Assembly (NCBI GenBank): GCA_030248295.1 | Contig: JASANH010000117.1 | Span: 62,001 to 126,000, forward strand | Origin: Mesodorylaimus sp. YZB2_4 | Taxonomy: Eukaryota > Nematoda > Enoplea > Dorylaimida > Dorylaimidae | Length of the DNA: 64,000 nt | Direction: 5' to 3' | In this document: one piece after another, positions 51,901 through 64,000 of the stretch | How positions within the stretch are numbered: the first letter of the stretch is position 1 | How the letters are laid out: every line of letters starts with the position of its first letter | The notes under the pieces: model-generated | Databases searched by the model: none | The model's input: only the letters and a program-made list of their open reading frames with translations | Told to the model about the DNA's origin: nothing | Position numbers and translations under genes: made by a program

Positions 51901-54900
51901 AAGGCAGCTTGTGCCAAGTTTTTATTTTCTACTTTACTAAAAATTCATGAAAGGGCGAGCCTTAGCTAATTCATATTCGGTGATGTGATGAATTTAAAAT
52001 CGAATAGATTAACAAGTACGCAGAGGACAAGTGCCATGTTTTCAGAGTCTGACATTGCAATCAAGGCCAAATGACTGATCTTAACTAATGGCATCTCCGC
52101 CAGCCATAATGGAATACATAATTAGAAAATGGTTTAGGCTGAAGGCGTTCAATTACTGCTTGAAGTATTGGTTGAGAGGCATGCCACGACCACGCCCCGA
52201 CCTATTACAGGGCCAGCCCGTACAACACTGTGAATATGCATTGAAAAACGCATCAGGCCCGAGGCCGTTATTCAAAGCGGCAATAAATTTTTATTACGCT
52301 AGCACCAACTACGCGCTCATTCCTTTTTAGGTTAGAAAAAACAGCAGTGCGCAGCTGGCAATTGCCATCGATCCTTCGCCCCCCCCCTTGCCCATACGTT
52401 GCATTTCTTCATCATTCGTGCACAAAATTTGAACCAATGACTCGTAGGAAGCCCAGACTAACCACAATCGTTCATGCACGCACTGGCGCCCAAAGGGGCC
52501 TTGAAATGTGGCAAGCAGTCTCGGAAATGAATCTTACTTGCTGTACTGCTCTCCTGATCCACTTCCTTTGCATTGCTGCTTCGACCGCTCGAAGCTTGCG
52601 TGCCGGAGCCGAGAACGGAAATGGCTGAACGAAAATCCGTTTCGTGCGATTTCGCCTGATCGTGCAAATAATTCAGATGCTCACTGCCTCCTGAAACAAT
52701 TCAGCCCAATTGCCGGTGCAGAATTTTAACCAGAGGTGGTCGAGAGGAGAGTGTCGGGGTATATATTATCATAGATTTGAATATTTCGGGGATATAAAAG
52801 GTATAAATGATATGCAAAACTTTTTTCAATCCCCGCGAGTACACCTGCCCTAAACTAATTTGTAATAAAATATGCATTACGCATACACAAATCGGCCGAG
52901 CCTGATGTTGGAGTACAAAAAGCGGGTCTCGTTCCTGAATTGAATGAAAGACCTTTTTGCAACCGTTCCTACCGTGCTGTATCGCCGAGGAGGAGACTCG
53001 GCTGTTCTGTCCATTGACTAGTTGCGGCGACGATGCATCCTGAATCAGTTTCGATTGAGGAGGCGATGTGGACGTCTCGCGAACAGTAGCTGACGTCGTA
53101 ACACCAGCCGCATCCGAGCTCGAGTCCATTTTTATATTTACCATTTTCGAAGCTGCATCGTCTGAAAAAGAACACATCACTGCAGGCATGTTCGTTCGAA
53201 GAAGAATCGAGGGCGGTGTCTGTCAGAAGGCGGTATCCTGGATTTCGATCAGGACTCATTTGTGCATGTTCAAATTTCAATTTTCGAGTTGTCTTTTTTC
53301 CATACGGAGAAAAGGCAAACATGAGGAATATGTAGAAACAAAGGTTTCCACGAGGTTTGGCTGCAAGTGAATTGAATTTGTTAGCCAACGTGCGCAGGCT
53401 AAACTCGATTCTATTATGATCATTCGAGCAAGTAAAACAAAATGAGAAAAATGAATGCCAAATACATGATTGACACGGCTGCAAAGCTTGTCCTAGTGCG
53501 CCTGATCGAAATACATCAGCCCCTGTGTAAGCCCATCTGATGTCCTCTGCTCGCTAAGCCTTTCCAGTTACACAAAGGACATATTTCTTATTTTTGAATC
53601 ACGGAAGAAATAGCTCAACGCAAATATTATAAAAAGCCCCGCATTACTTTTTGTACTCGTTACATAAAAGCGTGGAGTGTGGAAATAAAAGGGTAAACAT
53701 TCTATTCAATGCCACACAATATAAAAATTCGATAGGGGTCCTAAATAAAAGACAATCAACGACCTGACTAAAAGATCCATTCGTAAAATGAGAGTTTTTC
53801 TACTACTGTTCTAAGAGAATGGGGAAAATACTTTGCCATGGTCATCAAATCAAAAGGTCTTTTGTGACTGTCTGTGGCCATTCATACAGCTTGCAATAAA
53901 ATGAGAGGAAGTGCCAGTGGGGCGAGATCAAATTAAAATGCTACTATTCTCACAGCCAGCATAGTTTTTTGGTGAAAAAACCTTCAGGTGGTTTATAGGA
54001 CTCGGGGAATATCTAATAAGAAAACCCAGCGAGCAAGCTCCCTGGCGAACAGACTAACAGGGTCTGGCTTCTTTCGAATCTGATTAGTATTAGAGAAGAA
54101 AACAGAGAAAACGGAAGTTGGGTGTTGAATGCCAAATTACTTCCTACGGTTCGTCCTTTCAGTTCTCATGTACGCCTCGCAATTACAATCCCCAGTAATG
54201 ATGCAAATAAGGCTGACCCTCGTGGTTGAAAAAGTGAAGGTAGAAAAATTGATTTGACTAATTTATACTGGCTACTACGCAGATACAGTAAAAATTGCTT
54301 GAATTCTATAAATTATATTTCCATTTTCGGATAAGTTTTCAAGTTGAGAGCAGTTATTAGAGAACGTCTAACATATGACGATGCGTGGGTCGGGGGTCTC
54401 GCAAATGAATGCAGTTAGAAAGACCCCAATAGGCACGCGATTCAGTGGGGTCTGTGAGTTGTTGGGCACGAGAGCGAGTACTTATTCACGCACCAACTTC
54501 GCAATGACCCGTTCTGGCGAGCCAAGATATGCGGGGGATGATCTAACTAACCTGTTATAGGTAATTTTTCATTTTCACTGCGTTTGTTGCCATTGTTGGC
54601 GAATAAACAACGTTGACGCTCGTTCCAGGCTTGTTCGTCTAACTGACGGGCCTGCCAAGGTTGGTAGCGCCGATGCTCATCCAAATGAGAAGGTGATCGG
54701 AAAAGTGGAATTCGAGAATCGGATGCGCGCTCATTCTCAGCAATGCGCAAGGCGGCCGAGTACTCGTCGGCAGATGCCTGATCGCTAGCTTTTCTGCCAA
54801 TTAGAACCGATGGCCTGGCTGATTGCCACTCGTCCTGCTTCCATTCTCGACGCTGATCGGAATGATGATAGAAGAGTTGACGACGGTCCAGTTCATCTCC

Positions 54901-57066
54901 ATGATAATGAGCTCTAACGTCCCCCTCGCCCATAATGTCACCGTCGGCCGATTTGGACTGCTCCGAGGCCGAGTGCGGCTCACGGGCACCCGTTGTGGCC
55001 AATAAAACCGTCCTCCTGGCTTCGGTTGACGTGCCGTAGCGAGCGACAGGGAACGTGGGGGTGGTCTCGTGGGGTGATAAGGATTTGGCCGAGTCGGATT
55101 GTCGCTGATAAACACGAGCAGCGAACTGAGGCTGCTTCCTCATTTCGTTTTGACCGAAGCGTCCAGTGGCCAAAAAAGGCGCGGCCATCTTGTTCAAGTG
55201 TGCTCTGCGCTGGGCGAGGGCGTGCGAGGACGAATGTTCCAATTCCAGACTTTCAGCGAGCGCCGAGGAAATTCTTGCCCGGGCGTCCGTCTCTTCGATC
55301 GAAGAGGCAGCCGATGGAGAACAGTGGGACGTGGGCGAGGAGCCGGAGGCCTCGTCCTGCCTGGCGGCACGCTGGAGCAGGTGGGAATGAATATTAATAG
55401 TGCTAGTAGCCGTCCTGATTAATTGATCGTCACCCGAATGCGGCATCTTGCTACTAGTATTGGCAAAGTGCAGATGTTGCGTACTGTGAGAAAACGGAGG
55501 GAACCCATCGATCTGATACTCGTCGTCTTGTTGCTCTAATTCTCGCAGCAGGGCAGAGTTCGTGCGCGACTTCATGCGAGCGCCCGAGTCGACTGATTCA
55601 GAGGGATGCTCGTCCGAATTAGCTGCACCAATGGGACCGATTTCTTTCGCTTCGGTGGCCGAATGGCTATCATCGGTTTCAACGAGACCCGGAGGTTCGT
55701 CATCGCCTTGGGGTTGCTGAGTAACGTTAGTGGACAGAGTCGTGGAAATTTTAATTTTTACTCCCTTGCTGTCCTCGACAATTGAGGACAATCTTTTTAT
55801 TTTGTCGCATGTACCAGCGGGTAACTCAAACTCGTCGCTGTCGTCGTCCTCGTCCTCGCTGCAGCTTTCGCTCGTAGCAACGGCGGCAGCCTTCAATAAG
55901 ACGTCCATGGGACCATAAGATGATTTGGCCCCGAGACCAAAGGAGTCCGCACTTCCGTCCGAATGAATTTTAGAAACGCGTTTTCTTCGTTTTCTCTTTT
56001 TTCGCCGCCGTTTTCGCATAGTCCGAGTGCTGGTTTCGACGGTCGAGCTATCGTTGCTGGCTGAGCTGCTCATGGAATCGCGCCTGCGCATTACTCCATT
56101 GTCAAGTGCAGAGTTGGACGAAGCTGCTGTCGATCTCCTCTTTCGATGAGGCGACGAATCTGTCTCTTTATCCTCGTCGTCCCTTTCGTCGTGCACTTGA
56201 TGTTGCTGATAAAATTTCTCCTTCTCCAACTGCATTCGGGCAACTCGTAGTGACTTTCGGCTGCCCTCTCGTCTACGCAAAGGTGCCTTCCTCAGGCGAC
56301 TAATGTCTTGAGAATGTTTCCTGAGCCAACTTTTTTTGCGAAGCTGCGTCGGTCGTCGACTGCGCCGAGGAGAAACGAAATTAGGCTCTAATGACGCAAC
56401 GCCTTGGCGATTAGTCGTGCCGTCGTAAGAGTTGGAAAAAATAGCAGCTGTATCGCAAAAACATTCGACATTTTTATCGTGCTCCTTGGAATTTCTTGAT
56501 TCACAGTTTAGAGCATCGTCGGCAGCTTCCTTTTCCAAAAGTGCTCCTTCGTTCGACGACGACGCTCCCTTTTGCGACAACAACAAAGACTGTTCTTGGG
56601 GTTTTTCTTGGGGCTCGTTGGAAAGAGCACGTAGTATGGTCGTTTGCTCGGCTTCTGGCTCGTCGTGCTGGCTCGAAAACCTCCTCCTGTTCCAACTAGA
56701 ACCATTATCAAAGGGGTCGGTTGGAGCAGGAGGAGAGGGCTGGTTGCCTGGCGACGGACTCGGCTGCTGCTGAGCCATCGATTGGCACTGTGCACTGGCA
56801 ATGCACGATGACGCGCTCGTCGAAGCTTTCTCGTTCAAGCTCGATAGCTGACTCGGGCGCCGACGGGATTCGACCAATAGATCGGCCGGGGGCCTGAGCC
56901 GCAAGGCTTCGAAAACAGCCCCGCTGTCGCTGCTAGTCGGTCTCGAAATGCTCTTCCTGCTCCTCACTCGGGCCAACTGCGACTGCTCCAAAATATGTTC
57001 GCTGATAGTAGCCCGACGAATCGAACCAGCTGGACTGGCGTGGCTTAGCTTCGAGTCGTCATTCAT
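45968..57066 (-). CDS. Large low-complexity, probably nuclear protein with one ordered C-terminal domain
   Basis: Six exons: 57066-54552, 53161-52973, 52624-52538, 49655-48682, 48372-47453, 47393-45968. All phases fit, giving 2036 aa. The start is the ATG at 57066; 5' UTR exons may lie upstream. Exon 1 (838 codons) is Ser/Arg/Glu-rich with a strong basic cluster ([12 protein letters not shown], about residues 350-363) and an acidic run [11 protein letters not shown]. Exon 4 begins with a doubled TQT motif ([12 protein letters not shown], about residue 943) of the dynein light chain LC8-binding type. Exon 5 has [17 protein letters not shown] and a Gln/His tract (about 1477-1515). Exon 6 holds the only clearly folded region (about 1659-1820), rich in Trp/Phe/Tyr ([37 protein letters not shown]), then poly-Ala tracts. 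A chromatin or transcription role is inferred from composition. I do not recognise the domain. Exon 5 uses an AAG acceptor. Confidence 0.75.
46095..46215 (-). repeat. GCN repeats encoding poly-alanine
   Basis: Clusters of GCC/GCT/GCA triplets encode three Ala runs of 8-12 residues near the C-terminus of the large protein. Codons are mixed, so the tracts look selected or old rather than freshly expanded. Confidence 0.8.
47590..47710 (-). repeat. CAN triplet tract encoding Gln/His repeats
   Basis: CAA, CAG, CAC and CAT codons encode nine consecutive Gln, alternating His-Gln dipeptides and Gln-Gln-Ser-Ser units in exon 5 of the large gene. It is likely to vary in length between individuals. Confidence 0.85.
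49656..52537. other. Intron 3 of the large gene (2.9 kb)
   Basis: The largest intron in the window, between exons at 52624-52538 and 49655-48682. It contains the poly-C tract at 51650-51669 and no supported gene. Confidence 0.6.
51650..51669 (+). repeat. Uninterrupted 20-C homopolymer
   Basis: Twenty consecutive C residues in intron 3 of the large minus-strand gene; the transcript therefore carries G20, which can form a G-quadruplex. The true length may be misread by sequencing. Confidence 0.9.
53162..54551. other. Intron 1 of the large gene (1.4 kb)
   Basis: AT-rich intron between exons 57066-54552 and 53161-52973. No internal features seen. Confidence 0.6.
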
Positions 57067-60000
57067 CGTTTTTTAATTTATAAAATAACAAAACAGTTAA
57101 TTTTTGAATAATAAACGTCCAATAAAGCCAGCAAGTCGAAGAGTTGCAAGCCCTCTCGCTGTGTACCGTCCAAATTCCTTTTCCTCTTTATTCTACCTGA
57201 AGTGCCAACGTAGAACGAAAGGCATGGTACTGTGTCGGAGGGGACTGTAGTGGCGAAACCGGTACGATACGCGGCCAGCGCGCCTCGAGGTTTTCACCAG
57301 CGAAGAGGAGCAGGTTTTCACTGTTCTTGTTTCCGCCAACCTTACTTTCATTACGATCTCTGTACTCGGTATCGCAACGAGTAAAAAGGGGCAGCAATAC
57401 TCACTAAACGCGTCCCAAGCCAGACGCCTCTCTCATTGGCCGATTATATTCTTACACTCGGCTAACGCGTCGACGTAAACATCCGAGCCAAATACAGGCA
57501 CTTTTGGCTGCTCACTAGTATACGCGCTGGGTCGAATTTGTTATCGCATTTCTTATCGCGAGCACGCCAATTCCTGCGTGACTCAATAAAACCACATAGA
57601 CGGCGAGCATAATCTGCAAAACCCTCAGGCTCACAGTTCGTCCTGGATATTCAAACAGGCACAGGATTTTGACTGTTGAAATGTACTGGGACGATCTAAT
57701 TAGCTCAGGACAAAGACAACCTTTTGCACTTTCCGCAGTCTGACTAATTCTAAAGCTATGTTTGTCCAGTCGTCCGACCGATAGTAAACCACGAGAGAAC
57801 GTAACGCCGAGGACTTATCTCAAAAAACATAGTTCTTTCGGAAAATCTTTTCAGTCAGCCTGAACTAATAAAGCCAACTGGGCGAGATTGTAAAACTGGG
57901 TGTACAAAAGAAAGGGATGGGGCGAGTGGAGGAAGGTATCGTAAACATGATTCCATATATAGTAGGGCATCCCGTAATAAACTTCCGGCGTTACGTATAT
58001 ACACAACAAGTACCAGAAGGCGCCATTCGACACCGGAGGCTAGCAACCAAGCGAGCAAGATGGAAAAACACCAATCCCTCTCTAAGCGACCACTCGAATC
58101 GATTTGAGTCCGAAGTGCAGTTGCTATGTTGCTATTTTGCAAGAGAAACACTAGCCAACACGAGTCCAGTCCATTCCGCCATAGCACAATCGATAGACGG
58201 CGAGGTCCACAGTCAAAACAAGCCAGCTTCGCAGATATTCTCCACCCATCTGCCCATGCCCACATAAGTACAAGACACCAAGGCTCGTTCGGCAGGTGAA
58301 CCAGCAGCCTAATGCCGCCTAGTCCCTCGGGGATAGCAATAATGCCAGTCGAAGGGACATTTCTTCCTTCATATAATTATTACCTATGTGCAGCCATCAG
58401 AAAATTACGCCCTGCCCAACTGGTCTAATGAGCAAGTTAAGTATAAGAGATACACATAAAGGCCCAGGGCGCTGCCTAGCTGCGGCCCTTAAGTATTTGC
58501 CAGCCCATTGAACGAGAAGAACAATGTACGAGACTTGAGTAATGAAAACGCTAGCCTTTATGGAAATCAGAAACTGCGTGTCGAAGGCTTGTATAGTAGA
58601 GGCAACGCGGAACGGCCGTTCCTACATGAATTAGCTGAACTTGGCGTCTTACTATTTATTGGCCCCCTTAGTAGTCAGTGCGCTCAGTTGGATAGAAAGA
58701 GAAGAAGAGCCTGTTTGCACGCACTGCAGCTGTCTCACAATGACAGGCGAGCTTGAGCCCTTTTATGAGAAAGTACAATCAACTTCGACCACACAAATCC
58801 ATGGGTGCCTACGTTTCGAGCAAAAGTCCGCACGGCTGCCCGGAGACTGAGAAGAAGCTAATGTCTTCTATCCGAGGTGCACTCGACGAAGGCACTTGGA
58901 TATATTGGGCCTGGTTTTATTTGGGCAGATGCTATCTCTTCAATCAGGTACAGCTGATAAGATAAAGCATTAGGTCCTATTCAAGCAACGAACAATGACT
59001 CTTTCAATCCGGCCGTATCGTATTTGCAGAAAGCCTCCTGATTGAACTATTGAAACAGTGAAATAAAATGAGACAAAAAGGAACCTATTCAAAAAGAATT
59101 GAATAGAGAAGACTTGGTTGAGACTATGACGCCAGGCGGCTGCATGATGCAACAGGGCTGCTTAGAATATGCTATTCAAGAGGAAATGACGGGTTTGGGA
59201 TTCAAGCTGAGAGCTTCCTTCCTGTGCCAAATACCAACTGCGTATGCCCCACTTCCTCCGAAAGCCGAATAACAAATAAGCTGCCAAACCATAAACAAGT
59301 GACTTCAGCTCGTTCTCACGATCAACATGGTATCGATTTCCAAATGGCACTCACGTCCGCAGAGAGTTACGAGGTAAAGAACTCGTACATGGAGCACGCG
59401 GAAAGGGCTTCGTCAGACATATCTAGTGCGCTAGGGATATTCGAGGACTCACTAATTGCTAAGATTGTAAAACGTGCCAAAGCTACATTATTCTCTTATT
59501 GAAATTTTTGAACTCTAGAAAATATGTTACTTTAATTACTTTCCTTAGAAACGAAAAATTAAATCATTCTCGCCTTTGTAGGCCGAAATAGCGGAGACAG
59601 AAAATTCACAATGAGAAGAAAATAATTTTAGGTACCCACAGTGGTTAGTCTACCTAAGCAAAAGTGAGAATCGACATGTACCGTTGCATACGAACCAGTG
59701 ATCATGGGGGTGTGGCGAGGGGTAAATCGTGATGATTCTCGCGTGGGACTGGTATGATCGGGTTAATTACAGGAACCAAGCACATCCTCCTGACGTCAAT
59801 GCGAATCATAGTTGAAACAAGAACTGTATCCATGCACTCGTTATTTTCAGCAGGCACTGCCTAATTAGCTTAGCTCCCCCAACTAGGTGCATTTGAAGTA
59901 ACGGATGTCGGAATTAGACACCACAAGTAAGAAGTGATTATCTCGACGCTAGCACTTGGGACGGTGTACACGATTTTGAGACAAACAAGTCAATTATCTG

Positions 60001-63000
60001 GTCACGTTACAGCGCGGCCAAACACGTGCTTGCTTTTTGCTGCTCGGGTACATCCTAGCAGACATCCTGTCCTCACTGATCATCTGCGCACCCGATAACT
60101 TTATAGAATAATGCGGTCCGATGTTCAAATTTTGATATCTGCAAGTTCGGATTGACGGAATTAGCAGTTGTTTTGTTAGTTTAACAAGACTGGGGAAAAA
60201 GTAGGATCGCTGTCAATCATCAGAAACTAAGTATGTGCGGCACCTCGAGAGGGAAGGCCGGAGAAGAGGACCCTTTTCATGCTGCCACAGATTATTCTAC
60301 ACTCCGAATAATTATTCGTGAATGTTATGGCAACCCTGAGGAAAATTTTGATTAATTTCAAAGTTTCTGATGAATAAGGTTTTAATCACATCACGAAATG
60401 TCATTTCCATTTCTCTAATGGCCAGTGGCAAAAATGACATGGAGGCAGGAAATAATATATATTTTCATTATACGAGTCAACAGGGCGAAAATAAAGCTGT
60501 AATGGCTTGGCAAAAAGTATTTATCTTCTTCATAAAATTGATATGTACTGTACTCGGACTGAGTCAGCTTAGCAGCAAAAAGGGAAGGGAAAGATGGGAG
60601 TTAAATCCTCAATGGTAAAATTATGTGAGCTTATTCGACAGCACCCAGTACAGGGTGTCTACTTTGATTTGATCTTACTCTTTTAGCAGCCCAGTCACCA
60701 CATTTTACTAATGAACTCATTTGAGCGAAGAATCAATAATCAGACCAAAATAGCAGACCTGTGTGAAAGTGTGCCGTAATTATGTGCATTCAAATGGAAC
60801 TTACCTGAAACTCCGTTTGGTAGAGCAATCATTGTGTCAATAGTTTCTGATTAACCATACCAATCCAAGGAGTCGAAACGGTGTAATCAAAAAGAGGGCA
60901 TTCCACAGTATTGAAATAGTCCAGAAGAATATTTGAGGGGAAATATGACTCGTTCCAATCGCAAACTGGTGACTAATTTTTTACTTTAAAAAACGGCAGG
61001 AGACGAGGCGAGAATTGTTCCGTCTTAGGTTGGTGGCCTCAGTGGTTTTTGCGTCGGCTGTCGGCTGTCACCTATCAGTGAAGCGGGCGAAAGTTAAGCT
61101 CGGCATAAGCTGATCAGGCAGCGAGCGTGGGAGTGCGGTTTGCGGACAACGCGCATGGTTGATGAATTTGAACAAGCTGTGATCGTATGTTATCAGATTC
61201 CAAAAGTCTTAGGTAAACAGGCAGCGTGTCAGCGAGGATGATTTCTTATTTCTAACAGCTAATCACGTCAGTTGGACCAAAGGGTTCGCTGGCTGCACGC
61301 ATTCACTCTTCGACGATGTACCTGTGGCCCCGCATCAGTCTTGGCCCGTGATAAGTGCATTGGCGACGAGCAGAGTGCACCGAGTCGAGTTGTTCAAGTG
61401 TTAAAAAAAAGCGGGACTAGCGAGAGTAGTTTAATTTTAAAACCCGTTAAATTACGATAAGATCAAGCTGGAAATCGCTAAAAAGATACGATCATTGTCA
61501 GCGTTTTATGTTTCAGATTTTTGGCTTCATAAACATAGACTTCCAGGCCAAGTTTGGCAAAGATTTTAGGTCGAAAGGTGTTATTTCTTAAAAACATTGG
61601 TGAAAAATTTGAGAAAAAGTGAGAGCGCTTATTTATGGCGTCGACGAGGCACAGAAAACCACAGCCATCATCATATTACGCTTTCAGGTGCCACCCGTGC
61701 AGAGGTCATTTCTGCTCGTTCTATTACGACTGCGGCAGGTGGGTGAAAATGAAATGAAAGTATAGAAATCAATATTTTTTTAGAACGACTAGCCGCTGGT
61801 TCGCCACTTTGCTAATCTTAGTCTCCCAAGCAGCGTATGGATAATGCGACAGATCGGATTTTCTCATCTCTAGTCAGCGCGCACCACACAGCTCTGCATC
61901 AGGAAACCAAAAGGTGAAAACTGGCGGGTCCAGCAGGAAGTGGTCCCAGATAGAATGACAGACAAAGGCACCAGCAATTATTTGTACGCAACTAAAATTT
62001 CTGAGTGGTCACTTGCTGATCGAACCGGGAAGACCTTCAGTCTCGAAGCTGTCTCATCCCATCAAGGATGTAAGAAAGCAGGTCTCGTACATCTTCCGAT
62101 CTTTTGAAAAATGCACAGGTGAAGCGAACTAAGTAAGTATAGACGAACGAGTACGGGTGGCTCTTCCCACGTCAACAGACCAATGGTCGCTAAGCAGCAT
62201 TATTATTTGAAGAAGGTCTTCCTTTGAGGAGGAGTCCAAGTGAAAGGAGTTTTTGATAAGGCTACCAACAAGTGCAACAAATAAGCGGCCATAGTTGGGA
62301 ATAGACGAAAGGCCAACTACAGTACTGCATCCAAGGTCCGCATGCCTCAGAGCATAGATAATGTACATGTTGTATGGAAATAATTTGTGGAGCGGCCGGG
62401 TGGGCAGGTATGGTAATAGGCTCTAGTTGCATCTATTATCAAGACGGACGGCCGTTGTCATCGAGACGCGCTAATGACATTTTCGTTTTGAACAAACCCT
62501 AGCTTTAACAATGGGATGCATTTAGGAAAATGGAGAGACTAATCTTCACTCTATTACCTCGCCCCTCTACACACAACCGATTCATAATGGGGTATAATTA
62601 TATATTAGAAAAATAACCCGCGCCCCCTAGCACGTCTCGCCCTGAACAGGAAACTGCCGACTCCTTCAAATTGCACATGACTCCGTCCTCCTCGCACACC
62701 TTAACTGGCGTCATTAGCTGACGACAAGCAGTTGGAAAAAAGATGTTCTAAAATAAAGGATAATCCAAAGGGGTCGGTGCCAGACGCCTTGTCAATATGC
62801 GAAAATTATGTCCGACTTTTAATAATCTTGACGTTATTGCAATTAACCTAATTGCGCAGCACAGCATCGGACAAATCCCGCGACAACACCGATTACTCAC
62901 GGATGTTGTGTGCGTGGATCCGTGATCGGAAGTCTTCATCGCCCCTTCCGTCCCTGCCGTATAATAGCGGCCTACCTGCTGGCATTACACGAGCTTCGTG

Positions 63001-64000
63001 ACTTGGTCCTTCCTCGCTGGAGATAGGATAAATATGAAGAGCGTGCCAAAGGGATGATAAGCACACAATAGAAAAGTGCGGGGAGCAAAAAAGTCGTGTT
63101 GAAAGCCTAGGAAATGAGTGAACTTGCGTCAACATGGAAAATAAGCTTACCGGGCGTAATAAGAAGACATTGAGCTATTTCTGGGCACCGGGCAACCTTT
63201 GACTCTGTAGGACATGTCTTCGCTGCATGCGAGATTGATGGCTGATTTACGTCATTGATTAATGAGAATCTGGGCAGGTAAGGGTCATCTGCTGCCCTCG
63301 GAGGGTTTTAACTCGTGCAAATAATATGGGCATTGTCCGCCGAGAAGGTCAGCTAATTGTGGCCACCTGCCCCAGCAAAACTTGTTTGCACGCGCACCAA
63401 TTAGTCCCGTGCACCTACTAGTTTCGCAAAAGGGTCGTACAAAACTCATAGCAGAATAACAAGGCTGATAACAGCTGTTAGTAGGAGTACTAACGCCAGG
63501 TGTCCTGAAAAAATATGATTCAAGCTAAAATAAATTGATGACTGGATTATTATTATGCATTTGTAAAATCCGAGTCCGCGTTTTTAATTCAGCCAGTGAA
63601 CACAGTAGCGAGCCCTCATGAAACCTAGCCTGGCAGGCTAAGGAGAGAATGTGGCGCACTTATCGCACAACAACTTCACACAACTTTCCTTTTGAATTCC
63701 CACGCATAATACAACAGACATTCGTAGTGTAAAGTCAAGTTTTTTGTGTTCGTACCGCTGGAGTGCTTGTTTCGACTCGGCACTAACGAGCAGGATGTGT
63801 TTCCAACCTGAAACTTGCTGTATTCGTTTCTTTGTGTAGTTTTGCGTGTCTTATCACTTTCTATCTAATCCTAGGCTTAGGCTTAGTCTGGCGCTTCCTT
63901 GTTTGCAGATTCGTCTGACTAAAAAATGCGTGTCTCCGTCAGCCGTGTCTTCTAAAGCGTGCGGGGATAGTAAACACATCCTGCTCGTTAGTGCCGCGTC
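57067..64000. other. 7-kb region without a supported gene
   Basis: It should begin with the promoter and 5' UTR of the large minus-strand gene. Open frames here are at most about 136 codons, overlap on both strands, and show no motif or splice chain I trust. Two readings were looked at more closely: 59224-59502 plus (helical, charged C-terminal half) and 61635-61757 plus (a CHPC...C pattern). Both lack supporting splice sites or homology. It may hold distal regulatory sequence or exons of a gene outside the window. Confidence 0.5.

Noticed and set aside
61635..61757. Short plus-strand frame with a CHPCRGHFC pattern, zinc-finger-like
   Set aside because: Only about 40 codons, no flanking exons found, and the pattern does not complete a known finger.

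Overview
The window is nuclear DNA from a small-genome multicellular animal. The evidence is: protein-coding genes split by many short introns (most 45-120 bp, GT..AG, typically GTAAG donors and TTTTTAG or TTTTCAG acceptors); a full eukaryotic ribosomal protein S15 gene; meckelin (a ciliary transition-zone protein), an anion exchanger and a PiT phosphate transporter; secreted proteins with ShKT-like cysteine domains; a class A-like GPCR; and tRNA-derived SINEs and Ty3/gypsy remains. Compact introns plus ShKT-like proteins suggest a small invertebrate (nematode- or tardigrade-like), but I cannot fix the phylum from the sequence.

Left part (1-13.4 kb). Two minus-strand paralogues encode two-domain ShKT-like secreted proteins. 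One (1-400) is cut by the window edge. The other (3281-4516) carries a 212-residue PETQ/PETK tetrapeptide array. Around them lie two inverted-repeat elements (1607-2858 and 4531-4988). A 2.4-kb stretch with scattered exon-like pieces follows. Next is a complete 15-exon TMEM67/meckelin gene (7376-12120, minus, 1037 aa), then a Thr-rich type II membrane protein (12449-13213, minus).

Middle part (13.5-37.3 kb). A short minus-strand membrane-protein gene (13566-14309) lies head to head with a 16-exon SLC4 anion-exchanger gene (14736-20362, plus, 973 aa). An 11-exon PiT-type sodium/phosphate cotransporter gene follows (22724-26662, plus, 575 aa). Two minus-strand genes (27163-27543 and 31246-32043) encode secreted proteins built from one or three copies of a CC-centred cysteine module I do not recognise. 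A decayed copy of the second lies at 33540-34245. A single-exon GPCR gene is at 36154-37227.

Right part (38.9-64 kb). RPS15 (38973-40352, plus) has a first coding exon that is just ATG. It is followed by a four-exon gene for an unrecognised 349-aa protein (40862-42921, plus), a broken Ty3/gypsy pol remnant (about 43600-44650, minus) and a six-exon gene for a 2036-aa low-complexity, probably nuclear protein with one ordered C-terminal domain (45968-57066, minus). The last 7 kb holds no gene I can support.

Splice junctions were placed by hand from consensus sites and reading-frame continuity. Reading frame is continuous through every junction of the six large spliced genes, and for TMEM67, SLC4, PiT and RPS15 the joined proteins match the families along their length. 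Names are family recognition from memory, without database searches.
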